DNA of 64,000 nucleotides from SOIL31 sp964636815 (GCA_964636815.1 CAZWTF010000006.1:21349-85348); one strand, 5' to 3'; counted from the first letter of the stretch, positions 52,877-62,278 are shown. Notes: generated from the letters alone by a model not told the origin. Translations and numbers: made by a program.

Positions 52877-55516
52877 ATGGAACGTCCCACTTCACCTATA
52901 AATAATAAAAATATGCATGTTCGACCAATTTTAATTGAAAAAGAGTTAAAAGATTCTTTTCTTGATTATGCAATGTCCGTTGTGGTTAGTCGTGCATTAC
53001 CTGATATTCGTGACGGTTTAAAGCCGGTGCATCGTCGTGTTTTATACACTATGCATCAGCTTGGTTTTTTTTATAACAAGCCGTATCACAAATCAGTGCG
53101 CGTAGTGGGTGATGTGCTTGGTAAATTTCACCCTCATGGTGACCAAGCAGTATATCAATCAATGGTTGGTTTGATTCAAGATTTTTCTAAACGTTACCCA
53201 TTGTTGGATGGTCAGGGTAACTGGGGTTCTGTGGATGGTGATAATGCGGCGGCGATGCGTTACACTGAAGTTCGTATGGCTCGTATTGCACAAGAAATTT
53301 TAGCTGATATCGAAAAAGAAACAGTTGGCTTTGTACCAAACTTTGATGAATCAACGGTGGAACCTGTTGTTTTACCAAGTAGATTGCCAAATTTGCTGAT
53401 CAACGGTGTTGCAGGTATTGCGGTTGGTATGGCAACTTCTATTCCGCCACATAACTTGGGTGAAGTAGTAAATGCATTGCTTGCAATGATAAAAAATGAA
53501 TTTATTACTGAAGAAGAGTTGTTTGCATATATTCCGGGTCCAGACTTTCCAACAGGTGGCGTTATTTGTGGACGTGCTGGAATTGTCAAAGCATATAGAA
53601 CGGGCCGTGGCAATTTAATTTTACGTGGTGTTACTGAGTTTGAAGAAAAACAAGGTAAAGGCGCAAGTATCATTATTACTGAGCTTCCGTATCAAGTGAA
53701 CAAAGCTGATCTTACTATTAAGATTGCAGACCTTGTTAAAAACAAAATTATTGATGGTATTTCTAATATTAAAGATGAATCAGATAAAAAAGGTATGCGC
53801 TTAGTGATTGATCTTAAGCGTGGTGAAATTCCAAGTGTTGTTTTAAATCAACTGTATAAACATACCAATTTGCAAACATCAGTTTCTATTTTGATGTTAG
53901 GTCTTCTTGATAATCAGCCACTTATTTTTACGTTGCGTCAATTACTTGATGAATTTTTATATCATCGTAAACAGATCATTTATCGCCGTACGCAATATGA
54001 TCTCAGTAAAGCGCAAGAGCGTGAACATTTGTTAGCAGGTTTTATTATTGCATTAAATAGTATTGATGAAGTGATTGCATTGATTAAAAAATCACCATCA
54101 GCACATGAAGCAATTTCAGAACTTAATAAACGATTCTTGTTAACTGAAAAACAGGGTAAAGCGATTTTGGAAATGCGTCTCCAACGCTTGACTGGTCTTG
54201 AACAAGAAAAAATTTATGGCGAGATGGATGAAATTAAAGCAAAAATAGCACAATTGAGATCCATTATTGAAAATGAAGTAGTTCTTAAAGAAGAAATTAT
54301 TAAAGAGTTAGAAGATATTAAAGCTAATTATAGTGATATACGTCGTACCAAAATTGAAGGTGCGATTGATATTTTAACTGAAGCAGATTTGATACCTGAT
54401 GAAGAAGCGGTTGTTACATTGACCATGAAAGGTTATGTAAAACGTGTTCCAATTGAAGCGTACGGTGTTCAGCGCCGTGGTGGTAAAGGTAAAATGGGCC
54501 TTACTGCGCTTGAAGGTGATATTGTTCAAGATGTGTTTGTTACAAAAGCACATGATATGTTACTCTTCTTTACTAATCTTGGACGTGTATACAGCTTAAA
54601 TACATTTGAAGTTCCTGAAGCATCACGTATTGCGCGTGGACGTGCAATTATTAACTTATTGCCATTACAAGATGGTGAGTATGTTGTGAAACTACTTCCT
54701 TCTCGTGTTATGGAAGGTAAGTTTATGGTGATGGTAACGCGTGAAGGTATTATCAAACGTACTGACGCATCTGATTTTGCAAAAATTCGTGCAACGGGTA
54801 TTCGTGCAATTACATTGCGTGAAGGTGACGAGCTTGTGTTCTGTTCATTGAGTAGTGGTAGTGATACCATTGTTCTTGCAACATCAAAAGGGCAAGGAAT
54901 TCGCTTTAAAGAAACTGAAGTACGTTCTATGGGCCGTCAAGCAAGTGGTGTGATGGGTATTCGTGTTAAAAAGGGTGATCGTGTTATTGGCATGGAAATC
55001 ATTGCTGATCATGGTGAAATTCTTTTTGCAACACAAAGCGGTTACGGTAAAAAAGTTCGCATAGAAGATTTCCGTGTTGCGCATCGTGGTGGTATGGGTG
55101 TGAGAACCATTCCAACAGATAAACGTAATGGTCCGGTTATTGGTCTTGCAATTGTACATGAAGACTCGCATATTCTACTTATTGATCAAGCAGGTAAGAT
55201 TATTTGTCTTTCTGCTAAAGATATTCGTGCAATGGGTCGTCAAGCAAAAGGTGTTCGTTTGATCAGACTTGATGACGATCAAAAATTACATAATGTTGTT
55301 GCATTTGAAGGCGCCGATGATGCAGCAGGTGATTCTGCTGATGAAACGGGTGCTGTGATTGAAACTCGCTCATTACCAGTGACTGAAGATGCTGGTGATG
55401 AAGAAGATGGTGAGTTAGAAGATGAAGAGTCTGAAGAAGATGAAATTTCTTCTGATTTAGAATATGAAGATGAAGATGCTGATGATATTGATGAGGATGA
55501 AGAGGTAGAATTATAA
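52877..55516 (+). CDS. gyrA: DNA gyrase subunit A
   Basis: The product has 879 residues. It cuts and rejoins DNA during supercoiling. The catalytic Tyr lies in AAMRYTEVRM (about residue 127). The HPHGD motif FHPHGDQAVYQSM is at the quinolone region. The GyrA box QRRGGKG (about 533) identifies gyrase rather than topoisomerase IV. The C-terminal pinwheel is followed by a very acidic tail of about 60 residues (EEDGELEDEESEEDE). gyrB is not in the window. Confidence 0.96.
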   Translation: MERPTSPINNKNMHVRPILIEKELKDSFLDYAMSVVVSRALPDIRDGLKPVHRRVLYTMHQLGFFYNKPYHKSVRVVGDVLGKFHPHGDQAVYQSMVGLIQDFSKRYPLLDGQGNWGSVDGDNAAAMRYTEVRMARIAQEILADIEKETVGFVPNFDESTVEPVVLPSRLPNLLINGVAGIAVGMATSIPPHNLGEVVNALLAMIKNEFITEEELFAYIPGPDFPTGGVICGRAGIVKAYRTGRGNLILRGVTEFEEKQGKGASIIITELPYQVNKADLTIKIADLVKNKIIDGISNIKDESDKKGMRLVIDLKRGEIPSVVLNQLYKHTNLQTSVSILMLGLLDNQPLIFTLRQLLDEFLYHRKQIIYRRTQYDLSKAQEREHLLAGFIIALNSIDEVIALIKKSPSAHEAISELNKRFLLTEKQGKAILEMRLQRLTGLEQEKIYGEMDEIKAKIAQLRSIIENEVVLKEEIIKELEDIKANYSDIRRTKIEGAIDILTEADLIPDEEAVVTLTMKGYVKRVPIEAYGVQRRGGKGKMGLTALEGDIVQDVFVTKAHDMLLFFTNLGRVYSLNTFEVPEASRIARGRAIINLLPLQDGEYVVKLLPSRVMEGKFMVMVTREGIIKRTDASDFAKIRATGIRAITLREGDELVFCSLSSGSDTIVLATSKGQGIRFKETEVRSMGRQASGVMGIRVKKGDRVIGMEIIADHGEILFATQSGYGKKVRIEDFRVAHRGGMGVRTIPTDKRNGPVIGLAIVHEDSHILLIDQAGKIICLSAKDIRAMGRQAKGVRLIRLDDDQKLHNVVAFEGADDAAGDSADETGAVIETRSLPVTEDAGDEEDGELEDEESEEDEISSDLEYEDEDADDIDEDEEVEL

Positions 55517-55526
55517 TTCGTAATTT

Positions 55527-56711
55527 ATGCACAACAAAGAATTTATCCTTCACCTTACATTAATAGAAAACATCGGCCCTGCAATAATTCAAAAAATAAG
55601 AGAAAGATCTGATATTTCGGTATCAGATCTTTATTCGTTTTCACAAGCAGATTGGATACATGTTTTTGGATTCAGTGAAGGCACATCAGAAAAATTGGCT
55701 GATGGCCTTGCAAGTACAAAAATACTTGAAGAAGAACTAGCCTTAATCGAAGAACATAATGTTGATTGGCTGACGTTTGAAGATGAAACATATCCGCAGT
55801 TATTAAAACAAATCTATTTGCCACCTGCAGTGTTATATATAATGGGTGGATCTTTGCAATCTTATGAAAAACAAAAACTTTTAGCCGTTGTCGGTGCTCG
55901 CAAAGCAGATAATTATGGGCAGCGTGTTGTTAATACATTAATTTCCGATCTTGTTGCAGCACAGTATATTATTGTTAGTGGTGGTGCATTAGGAATTGAT
56001 GCTATGGCACATGCAGCAACGCTTCAAAATGGTGGTACAACAATAGCTGTTCTTGGTTCAGGTTTGTTGCATTTGTACCCGAGTAGTAATAAAAAATTGT
56101 TTGCATCAATCATAGAACATGGTGGTGCATTAGTGAGTTCATTTCCATTACGCATGCAAGCACTTCCAGGTAATTTTCCTGCACGTAATCGTATTGTTAC
56201 CGGATTGTCGCGTGGTTGTTTGGTGGTACAAGCAGCGCAAAAAAGTGGTGCTTTAATTTCAGCTGATTATGCAATGGAACAAGGCAGAGAAGTGTTTGCT
56301 GTTCCAGGACCGATTGGTGATGAGTTGAGTGCTGGTTGCAATGCATTAATTCAAAAAGGTGCAAAGCTTGTTACATGCAGCGCTGATATTTTAGAAGAAT
56401 TTGGTGATAGGGTTATCGTTGATAACCAAGTGATACAAGAGAAGGTTAAGCAGCTATCCTTGGAATTAGCTGTAGCTGAAATTTCTCCTAAATGGGGTCC
56501 CCAATTAAAACAGAGTGAAGATTGGGGTAAAAATTATTCTGCGGAACAAAAAATTATTATCATGGCATGCAAAAAGCCAATATCTTTTGATGATATTATT
56601 AATAGTACACAGTTATCATCAGAGCTACTTCAGTCAGAACTGTTCAATTTACAGCTTGATGGTATTGTATCACAAGATTTTACTGGTATGTGGGTTGCAT
56701 CACGTTTATGA
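55527..56711 (+). CDS. dprA: DNA processing protein DprA
   Basis: The product has 394 residues. It loads RecA onto incoming single-stranded DNA. A helical N-terminal domain precedes the Rossmann-like core: VVGARKADNYGQRV, VSGGALGIDAMAH, NFPARNRIVTGLSRG and SGALISADYAMEQGR. A winged-helix end follows (about 340-394). The linker between core and winged helix (about 322-334, PKWGPQLKQSEDW) is encoded by an A-type palindromic repeat. It starts ten bases after gyrA. Confidence 0.94.
   Translation: MHNKEFILHLTLIENIGPAIIQKIRERSDISVSDLYSFSQADWIHVFGFSEGTSEKLADGLASTKILEEELALIEEHNVDWLTFEDETYPQLLKQIYLPPAVLYIMGGSLQSYEKQKLLAVVGARKADNYGQRVVNTLISDLVAAQYIIVSGGALGIDAMAHAATLQNGGTTIAVLGSGLLHLYPSSNKKLFASIIEHGGALVSSFPLRMQALPGNFPARNRIVTGLSRGCLVVQAAQKSGALISADYAMEQGREVFAVPGPIGDELSAGCNALIQKGAKLVTCSADILEEFGDRVIVDNQVIQEKVKQLSLELAVAEISPKWGPQLKQSEDWGKNYSAEQKIIIMACKKPISFDDIINSTQLSSELLQSELFNLQLDGIVSQDFTGMWVASRL
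56491..56527. repeat. Dispersed A-type repeat in frame within dprA
   Basis: On the minus strand it reads CCCCAATCTTCACTCTG then TTTTAATTGGGGACCCCATT. Arms are CCCCAAT (56499-56505, plus strand) and ATTGGGG (56521-56527). Confidence 0.72.
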
Positions 56712-57625
56712 AAAAGTTATTAATAGTTTTATTATTTTGTGGTGTGATAAGCACCACTTTTTTTTCGACATATCAATCACATGATATAAAAACGCAGCAG
56801 CTCACCGTTGTTGTCACAACAAGCATGCTTGCAGATGCAGCGCGTAATATAGTTGGAGATCATATCACAGTTCATGGTTTGATGGGATGTGGAGTTGATC
56901 CACATTTGTATCGTGCCAGAGAAAGTGATGTGCACAAGTTAGCGGCGGCAGATATGGTTATGTATAATGGATTGCATTTAGAAGGTAAAATTGGACAAGT
57001 TCTGCAGGGCATGGAACGGTTTACAACTGTTATTAATGCATCACAAGTACTGCGCAGAGAACAGTTACGTTGCGCTGAATTTGATGATATGTATGATCCT
57101 CATATTTGGTTTGATGTTACATTGTGGATAGAAGTGGTACGTTATCTGCAGCAACAGATTATTGCACTTGATCCTGAGCGCGCAGATGCATATGAAAAGA
57201 ATGGTGATGAATATATTGCACTGTTGCAACAATTGCATACATATGTGGAGCAACGTTCAAATGAACTTGAGACAAGTGCAAAAATTTTAATTACCGCGCA
57301 TGATGCATTTGGTTATTTTGGCGCACGATATGGTTTTGAAGTTGTTGGTCTGCAAGGTTTGAGTACCGATTGTGATATTAGTACCAAAGATATTCAGCAG
57401 CTTGCAGATTTTATTGTAGAAAAACGTATTCCAACTATTTTTGTTGAATCATCTATTCCAGAGCGTACTCTTGTTGCAGTGCAAAATGCAGTGCATGCAC
57501 GTGGTTGGAATGTTCAACTGGGTGCGGAGCTGTATTCTGATGCACTTGGCGATGAGCAAAGTGGTGCATCATCATATATTGCTATGGTGAAATATAATAT
57601 TGATGCAATTGTTGATTCACTTTAA
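56708..57625 (+). CDS. Mn/Zn ABC transporter substrate-binding protein
   Basis: The product has 305 residues. ATG 56708 overlaps the dprA stop (ATGA). A signal peptide or membrane leader (MKKLLIVLLFCGVIS) precedes the cluster A-I fold. Metal-ligand positions are visible in CGVDPHLYRA, DPHIWFDV and TAHDAFGYFG. The end GELYSDAL-type segment reads GAELYSDALGDE. It belongs to the TroA/PsaA/ZnuA family and binds Mn, Zn or Fe in the periplasm. It heads a four-gene transporter. Confidence 0.9.
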   Translation: MKKLLIVLLFCGVISTTFFSTYQSHDIKTQQLTVVVTTSMLADAARNIVGDHITVHGLMGCGVDPHLYRARESDVHKLAAADMVMYNGLHLEGKIGQVLQGMERFTTVINASQVLRREQLRCAEFDDMYDPHIWFDVTLWIEVVRYLQQQIIALDPERADAYEKNGDEYIALLQQLHTYVEQRSNELETSAKILITAHDAFGYFGARYGFEVVGLQGLSTDCDISTKDIQQLADFIVEKRIPTIFVESSIPERTLVAVQNAVHARGWNVQLGAELYSDALGDEQSGASSYIAMVKYNIDAIVDSL

Positions 57626-57651
57626 ACAACATATTTTTTATACTTAATGTA

Positions 57652-58437
57652 ATGAAGAATATATCAAAAATACCAGCGTTAGATGTTGCTCATCTCACCG
57701 TTGAATATAATAACAATCCTATTTTATTAGACTTTTCAGTCACCATTCCGCAAGGCGTAATGTGTGGCATTATTGGTCCTAATGGTGCTGGTAAAACAAC
57801 GTTTATGAAAGCGTTGCTACAGCTGATTCCTATTGCTGCGGGTAATATAAAAATTTTAGGTAATGCTTTTCAAGGTGTACGCAATAAAATTGCATACATC
57901 CCTCAACGCAGTTCTGTGGATTGGGATTTTCCAATCACTGTGTTTGATATGGTCTTGATGGGTTGTTATGGAAGATTGGGATGGTTTAAGCGTCCAAGCA
58001 ATGAAGATCATAAAAAAGTATATGAATCGCTTGTGGCCGTAGGTCTAGAAGATTATGCACATTCATCTATTAGTGTACTTTCTGGTGGGCAACAGCAACG
58101 AGCATTTTTAGCGCGTGCATTGATGCAAGATGCGTATATTTATTTTTTGGATGAACCATTTGCTGGTGTGGATATTGAAGCAGAAACAATTATTATCACC
58201 ATTTTTAAGCAATTACGTGATGAAGGCAAAACAGTTATTGTTGTTCATCACGATCTTTTTACGGCGCCATCATATTTTGATTATATTTTATTACTTAATA
58301 AAACGTGTATTGCCTCTGGTCCTGTGGAACAAGTTTTGACTGCATTCAATCTTGAATGCACGTATAATGTAAATTTCCCGCATACTCTTCGATACGTTTT
58401 TGAAGACAAAAACACTCAGGGCATACGGGAAGAATGA
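57652..58437 (+). CDS. Mn/Zn ABC transporter ATP-binding protein
   Basis: The product has 261 residues. Walker A is GPNGAGKTTF, the signature LSGGQQQRAFLARA and Walker B YFLDEPFAGVD. It drives metal import with the two permeases downstream. The last 16 residues (about 246-261, LRYVFEDKNTQGIREE) are encoded by a B-type repeat whose two blocks match the right arm of the 43.7 kb inverted repeat. The natural C-terminus was probably replaced or extended. Confidence 0.95.
   Translation: MKNISKIPALDVAHLTVEYNNNPILLDFSVTIPQGVMCGIIGPNGAGKTTFMKALLQLIPIAAGNIKILGNAFQGVRNKIAYIPQRSSVDWDFPITVFDMVLMGCYGRLGWFKRPSNEDHKKVYESLVAVGLEDYAHSSISVLSGGQQQRAFLARALMQDAYIYFLDEPFAGVDIEAETIIITIFKQLRDEGKTVIVVHHDLFTAPSYFDYILLLNKTCIASGPVEQVLTAFNLECTYNVNFPHTLRYVFEDKNTQGIREE
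58387..58434. repeat. B-type repeat forming the 3' end of the ABC ATPase gene
   Basis: CTTCGATACGTTTTTG matches 43810-43825 at 15 of 16 bases, and AAAAACACTCAGGGC matches 43842-43856 exactly. Confidence 0.8.
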
Positions 58438-58460
58438 TAATATAAGATCAGGAAGTCATA

Positions 58461-59309
58461 GTGATTTATTTTTCGCATTTTGACTATACATTACTACTCG
58501 TGTTGCAGGGAGCAGCTTTGTTGGGAATAACAGCAGGGGTGCTCGGTTCATTTGCATTGTTGCGGCAACAAAGTTTGCTTGGTGATGCAATATCACATGC
58601 AGCGTTGCCAGGAATTGTGCTTATGTTCTTGTGCACGCATAGTAAAAATCCGTGGATATTGTTAAGCGGAGGTGCTCTTGCAGGGATTGTAGGAGTGGTG
58701 AGTATGTATTATATTTGTACCCGTACAACGCTTAAAAAAGATGCGGTACTTGGTATTATCTTATCAGTATTTTTCGGATTTGGGTTGGTGCTCATGACGG
58801 TTGCGCAAAAAGTTCCAACAAGTAATCAAGCCATTTTGAATAAGTTTCTATTTGGTAATGTATCAACGCTGCTTGGACAAGATATTAGTGCCATTGCACT
58901 CATATTTTGTTTGATTATGTTTATTCTGATGTTGTGTTGGAAAGAGTGTGCAATGTATGTTTTTGATCCATTATTTGCTCAATCTTTGGGATTCAAAGCA
59001 ATTATTATAGAAACAATTATTACCGTATTACTAATACTTGCTATTGTGATTGGTTTGCAAACAGTCGGTGTAATTTTAATGAGTACTATGCTCATTGCAC
59101 CTGCAGCAGCCGCACGGCAATGGGTAACAAAATTATTACATATGGTTGTGTTAGCAGGTTTTTTTGGCGCTTGTGCTGCAATGTTTGGTGTGTGTGTAAG
59201 TAGCATAATTGATCATCTGCCAACCGGCCCAGCGATTGTAGTTGCAGCAAGTTGCATTGTATTGTTTTCTTTAGTATGTGCACCGCACAGAGGTGTTGCA
59301 TGGCGATAA
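58461..59309 (+). CDS. Mn/Zn ABC transporter permease 1
   Basis: The product has 282 residues and starts at GTG. About eight membrane helices are visible. The ABC-3 family segments QQSLLGDAISHAALPGIVL and GVILMSTMLIAPAAAAR are present. It forms the membrane channel together with the next gene. The two share the same fold but not high identity, as in the four-gene tro/ytg systems of spirochaetes and chlamydiae. Confidence 0.93.
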   Translation: MIYFSHFDYTLLLVLQGAALLGITAGVLGSFALLRQQSLLGDAISHAALPGIVLMFLCTHSKNPWILLSGGALAGIVGVVSMYYICTRTTLKKDAVLGIILSVFFGFGLVLMTVAQKVPTSNQAILNKFLFGNVSTLLGQDISAIALIFCLIMFILMLCWKECAMYVFDPLFAQSLGFKAIIIETIITVLLILAIVIGLQTVGVILMSTMLIAPAAAARQWVTKLLHMVVLAGFFGACAAMFGVCVSSIIDHLPTGPAIVVAASCIVLFSLVCAPHRGVAWR

Positions 59310-60175
59310 ATATGTTGCATGTAGAGATTATTGTTATTGCAATTTTAGCAGCTGTTACGTGCTGTTTGCCAGGTGTGTTTTTAGTATTGCGTGGGGTTGC
59401 AATGATGAGTGATGCAATTAGTCATGCAATATTATTAGGTATTGTAGTAATGTTTTTGATCGTTAAAAATTTAACTTCACCATTATTAATTGTTGGTGCA
59501 TCATTGAGTGGTGTGTTGACTGTCCTGTGCACGGAATTGATTATTAAAAGTAAACGTCTTAAACAAGATGCGGCAATTGGTCTTGTGTTCCCTTTGTTTT
59601 TTTCCGTTGGTGTGATTTTAGTGTCCCAATTTGCGCGCAACGTGCATCTGGATATTGATATGGTTTTATTGGGTGAGCTTGCTTTTTCGCCATTCAACCG
59701 TTTTATGGTAAATGGCATCGATTGTGGCCCGTATGCGCTGTGGGCGATGAGCGTTACACTTATGATTAATCTGCTGTTTGTGCGGCTGTTTTATAAAGAG
59801 TTAGTAATCACAACTTTTGACGCTACACTTGCAACAATGACCGGTTTTTGTCCTGCAATTTTTTATTATGCATTGATGGTTATTACCAGTTTGACTACCG
59901 TTGCCACTTTTGATGCAGTGGGAGCTATTATGGTGGTGGCATTGATGATTACCCCTCCTGCAAGTGCGTATTTACTCACGCAAAGAGTTAGCGATATGAT
60001 CGCTTTGACAGTTGTTTTAGCGGTATTCTCTGCTATTCTTGGCTATGCTTTTGCCTCTTGTGCGGATGTCTCCATTGCTGGCTCTATTGCCTCCATGACG
60101 GGAGTTTTCTTTATGGGGGCGCTTGTCTGGTCGGTCATAAAAAAATCAAAAATTATATATAAAGGGTTTGTTTGA
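59300..60175 (+). CDS. Mn/Zn ABC transporter permease 2
   Basis: The product has 291 residues. ATG 59300 overlaps the end of permease 1 by ten bases; a later ATG at 59312 is an alternative. About eight helices are visible. GVAMMSDAISHAILLGIV and GAIMVVALMITPPASAYLL are the two conserved ABC-3 segments. It is the second half of a heterodimeric channel. The last bases overlap the protease gene. Confidence 0.92.
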   Translation: MAINMLHVEIIVIAILAAVTCCLPGVFLVLRGVAMMSDAISHAILLGIVVMFLIVKNLTSPLLIVGASLSGVLTVLCTELIIKSKRLKQDAAIGLVFPLFFSVGVILVSQFARNVHLDIDMVLLGELAFSPFNRFMVNGIDCGPYALWAMSVTLMINLLFVRLFYKELVITTFDATLATMTGFCPAIFYYALMVITSLTTVATFDAVGAIMVVALMITPPASAYLLTQRVSDMIALTVVLAVFSAILGYAFASCADVSIAGSIASMTGVFFMGALVWSVIKKSKIIYKGFV

Positions 60176-61059
60176 TGAATAGAAGCTATGTGCAATACAC
60201 TGTTTTAGCAATGTTATTGCTTATTAATAACGTTTCTTTTTCTATGAAGACCAATTTATTGCGATACGTTGCTGGTTCCGTGGTGGTTGGGGGTGGTTCT
60301 TATCTAATGGATAAAGAGCTTGCAAAATATGAAGAAAGTTGCTTGAAAAATGTATCTTGTAATATTGAAAAATGGGCAAGAAAAAACCTTATTGAAAAAG
60401 GCATTAGGGATGCTGATACTGTCCTTTTAAAGGTGGATAAGAGATGGATCACTGGGCATTCCTATATAGGATTTAAGGAAAATGAAGTTGACGGATTAGA
60501 AGATTATTTTGCCCAGCAAGAGACAGATGAAGAAAGTCGTAAGAAAGCAATTATTGCCCAAGAAATGTTGTTTCATGAAGCAAAGCATTATCAAAATAAT
60601 GATATTGAAAAACGTGTGTTTATGCAGGGGTTAACGAGTGGCATATTGTTTTTACCACATGCAACTGTACCGAGATTTTTTTTAAAGGTAGCGATGGTTA
60701 TGGGTGCAAATATTGCGTATATTAGGCATCAAGAATTAGAAGCTGACCGTTTTGCTTTTATGAATGTTTCGTTGCAAGATCTTGAACTGTGTAAGGCTCG
60801 TCGATTAGGGTGGGCTGAGCTTTTTGAGAAACATACATTGGATGAGCCTTTATTGAATCAAAAGAATTGGATGACAAAAGGTCTAGGGCTACTCATATCA
60901 AAACGGTTGCATCAACTTGATCAAAAAGATGGTCGCCAGGAGGAAAAGGATATATTGATAGGCTTAGCCGATTTTATGCATGATCATGAACATCCTCGGT
61001 ATTGGCGTCAGGTTGCTTTGACGCAGGAGTGCATTGATAAGCGTAAAAAAGCGGAATAA
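60175..61059 (+). CDS. Exported M48-like metalloprotease, copy 1
   Basis: The product has 294 residues. ATG 60175 overlaps the permease stop (TGATG). The signal peptide ends SFS, with Met24 next. The zinc signature HEAKH (about residue 140) and the downstream ELEADRFAF (Glu as third ligand, E-x-x-A-D) match peptidase family M48. No membrane helices like those of HtpX are seen, so it is likely periplasmic or secreted. Confidence 0.83.
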   Translation: MNRSYVQYTVLAMLLLINNVSFSMKTNLLRYVAGSVVVGGGSYLMDKELAKYEESCLKNVSCNIEKWARKNLIEKGIRDADTVLLKVDKRWITGHSYIGFKENEVDGLEDYFAQQETDEESRKKAIIAQEMLFHEAKHYQNNDIEKRVFMQGLTSGILFLPHATVPRFFLKVAMVMGANIAYIRHQELEADRFAFMNVSLQDLELCKARRLGWAELFEKHTLDEPLLNQKNWMTKGLGLLISKRLHQLDQKDGRQEEKDILIGLADFMHDHEHPRYWRQVALTQECIDKRKKAE

Positions 61060-61091
61060 GGATCAAAATATACCCTTTGAAGGCTATTTAT

Positions 61092-61115
61092 ACCCCCTGA
61101 GTAGGGGGTTTTTGT
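61092..61115 (+). terminator. Terminator after M48-like copy 1
   Basis: ACCCCCT and AGGGGGT with a short loop are followed by TTTTG. Confidence 0.78.
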
Positions 61116-61248
61116 TTATTGGATCGCTCTTCTTGTTGTTTGAGAAGCTTAAGTTGTTAAAATTGTTTCAGATTGATAATTTTTATCAAATCTATATACT
61201 ATATAATGTATCTTCAGGTATTAAAGAAATTATCAATGGGAGATGATT

Positions 61249-62178
61249 GTGAATAAGAATTATCCAAAATATGCAGCGTTAATGCTGCTTTTCGTGTTTA
61301 TTAACCCATCTTTTGCGATGGGTGGAAAAGTCTTTCAATTGACTCGAATCATCGGAATAGGTGCATTGCCTGTCTTAGGATTACGTGATGCTTATAGAAG
61401 TAATAAAGCTATTGAAAAAAATTCTGAGGAATCACCGTCTATTGCAGAGGTATCTATTAAGGAATGGGGCAGAAAAAAAATGGAACGATTAAATTTTCCC
61501 AATGCTGATTCTATAACATTTGAATATGGACCAGGGTGGTCTGTTGCTGGTAAAAAGATAACAGTTCCGGACTCTGAAAGAGCTGTACTTGATGAGGCTT
61601 TGGAGTTTCATAAGAGTTATTGGAGTAAAATAGGCTTTTTACAAGAAAATCGAGATGAAATAATTGCTTGGCATTCGATGCTATTAAACCATGAAGTTGG
61701 TCATGTTATTAATAAAGATTCTCAAAATGTACCGTATGTTAAAGTAGCAATTCCTGTTGGTATTGAAGCATTATCTTTTGGTATGACTAAAGCATTGAGA
61801 AAGGTATGCAATATAGAGCAAAAGCCAAAAACATTTTGCACTACAATATTGCGATCGAGTTTTGCTGTAGGAGCTATTGTGCCCAAAGCTTTTGCTAATC
61901 TTATCGTAGGTATTTTGCATCGTAGATATGTAGAAACTCGAGCGGATAGATTTGCATGCGAACATGCTGAATCGCGATTAGAGCTTGAACAATTTGCAGA
62001 ATTTTTTAAGAAAGGTAAAATCCCTAAGTTGGCATCAAAAAGCAGATTAGAAGTGCGTTTATTAGAAGCAATGAGGGATCCTATGCATCCTGCACCTATT
62101 GACCGTCTAGAGATGGTAGAAAGTTATATCGATAAATGGGATAGAGATCATGCTCATGAGGCTGAAAAAAGAGCTTAA
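61249..62178 (+). CDS. Exported M48-like metalloprotease, copy 2
   Basis: The product has 309 residues. GTG 61249 follows GGGAG by six bases; an ATG six bases earlier touches that site. The signal peptide ends SFA, with Met24 next. The zinc site is HEVGH (about residue 148), and ETRADRFACEHAES supplies the third ligand. Copy 1 has the same order and leader style with low identity. The substrate is unknown. Confidence 0.83.
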   Translation: MNKNYPKYAALMLLFVFINPSFAMGGKVFQLTRIIGIGALPVLGLRDAYRSNKAIEKNSEESPSIAEVSIKEWGRKKMERLNFPNADSITFEYGPGWSVAGKKITVPDSERAVLDEALEFHKSYWSKIGFLQENRDEIIAWHSMLLNHEVGHVINKDSQNVPYVKVAIPVGIEALSFGMTKALRKVCNIEQKPKTFCTTILRSSFAVGAIVPKAFANLIVGILHRRYVETRADRFACEHAESRLELEQFAEFFKKGKIPKLASKSRLEVRLLEAMRDPMHPAPIDRLEMVESYIDKWDRDHAHEAEKRA

Positions 62179-62278
62179 TCTATTTGATTTTGCGTTCTTT
62201 AAAGAAATGCCGTATAATAATGTATATTCTATAATTTGAACATTAATTTTATATCTATTTAGTTTTTAGGATGATGTC

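Noticed and set aside
61034..61246. 70-residue plus-strand frame between the protease genes
   Set aside because: It spans a strong terminator, overlaps the end of the first protease and lacks an RBS.
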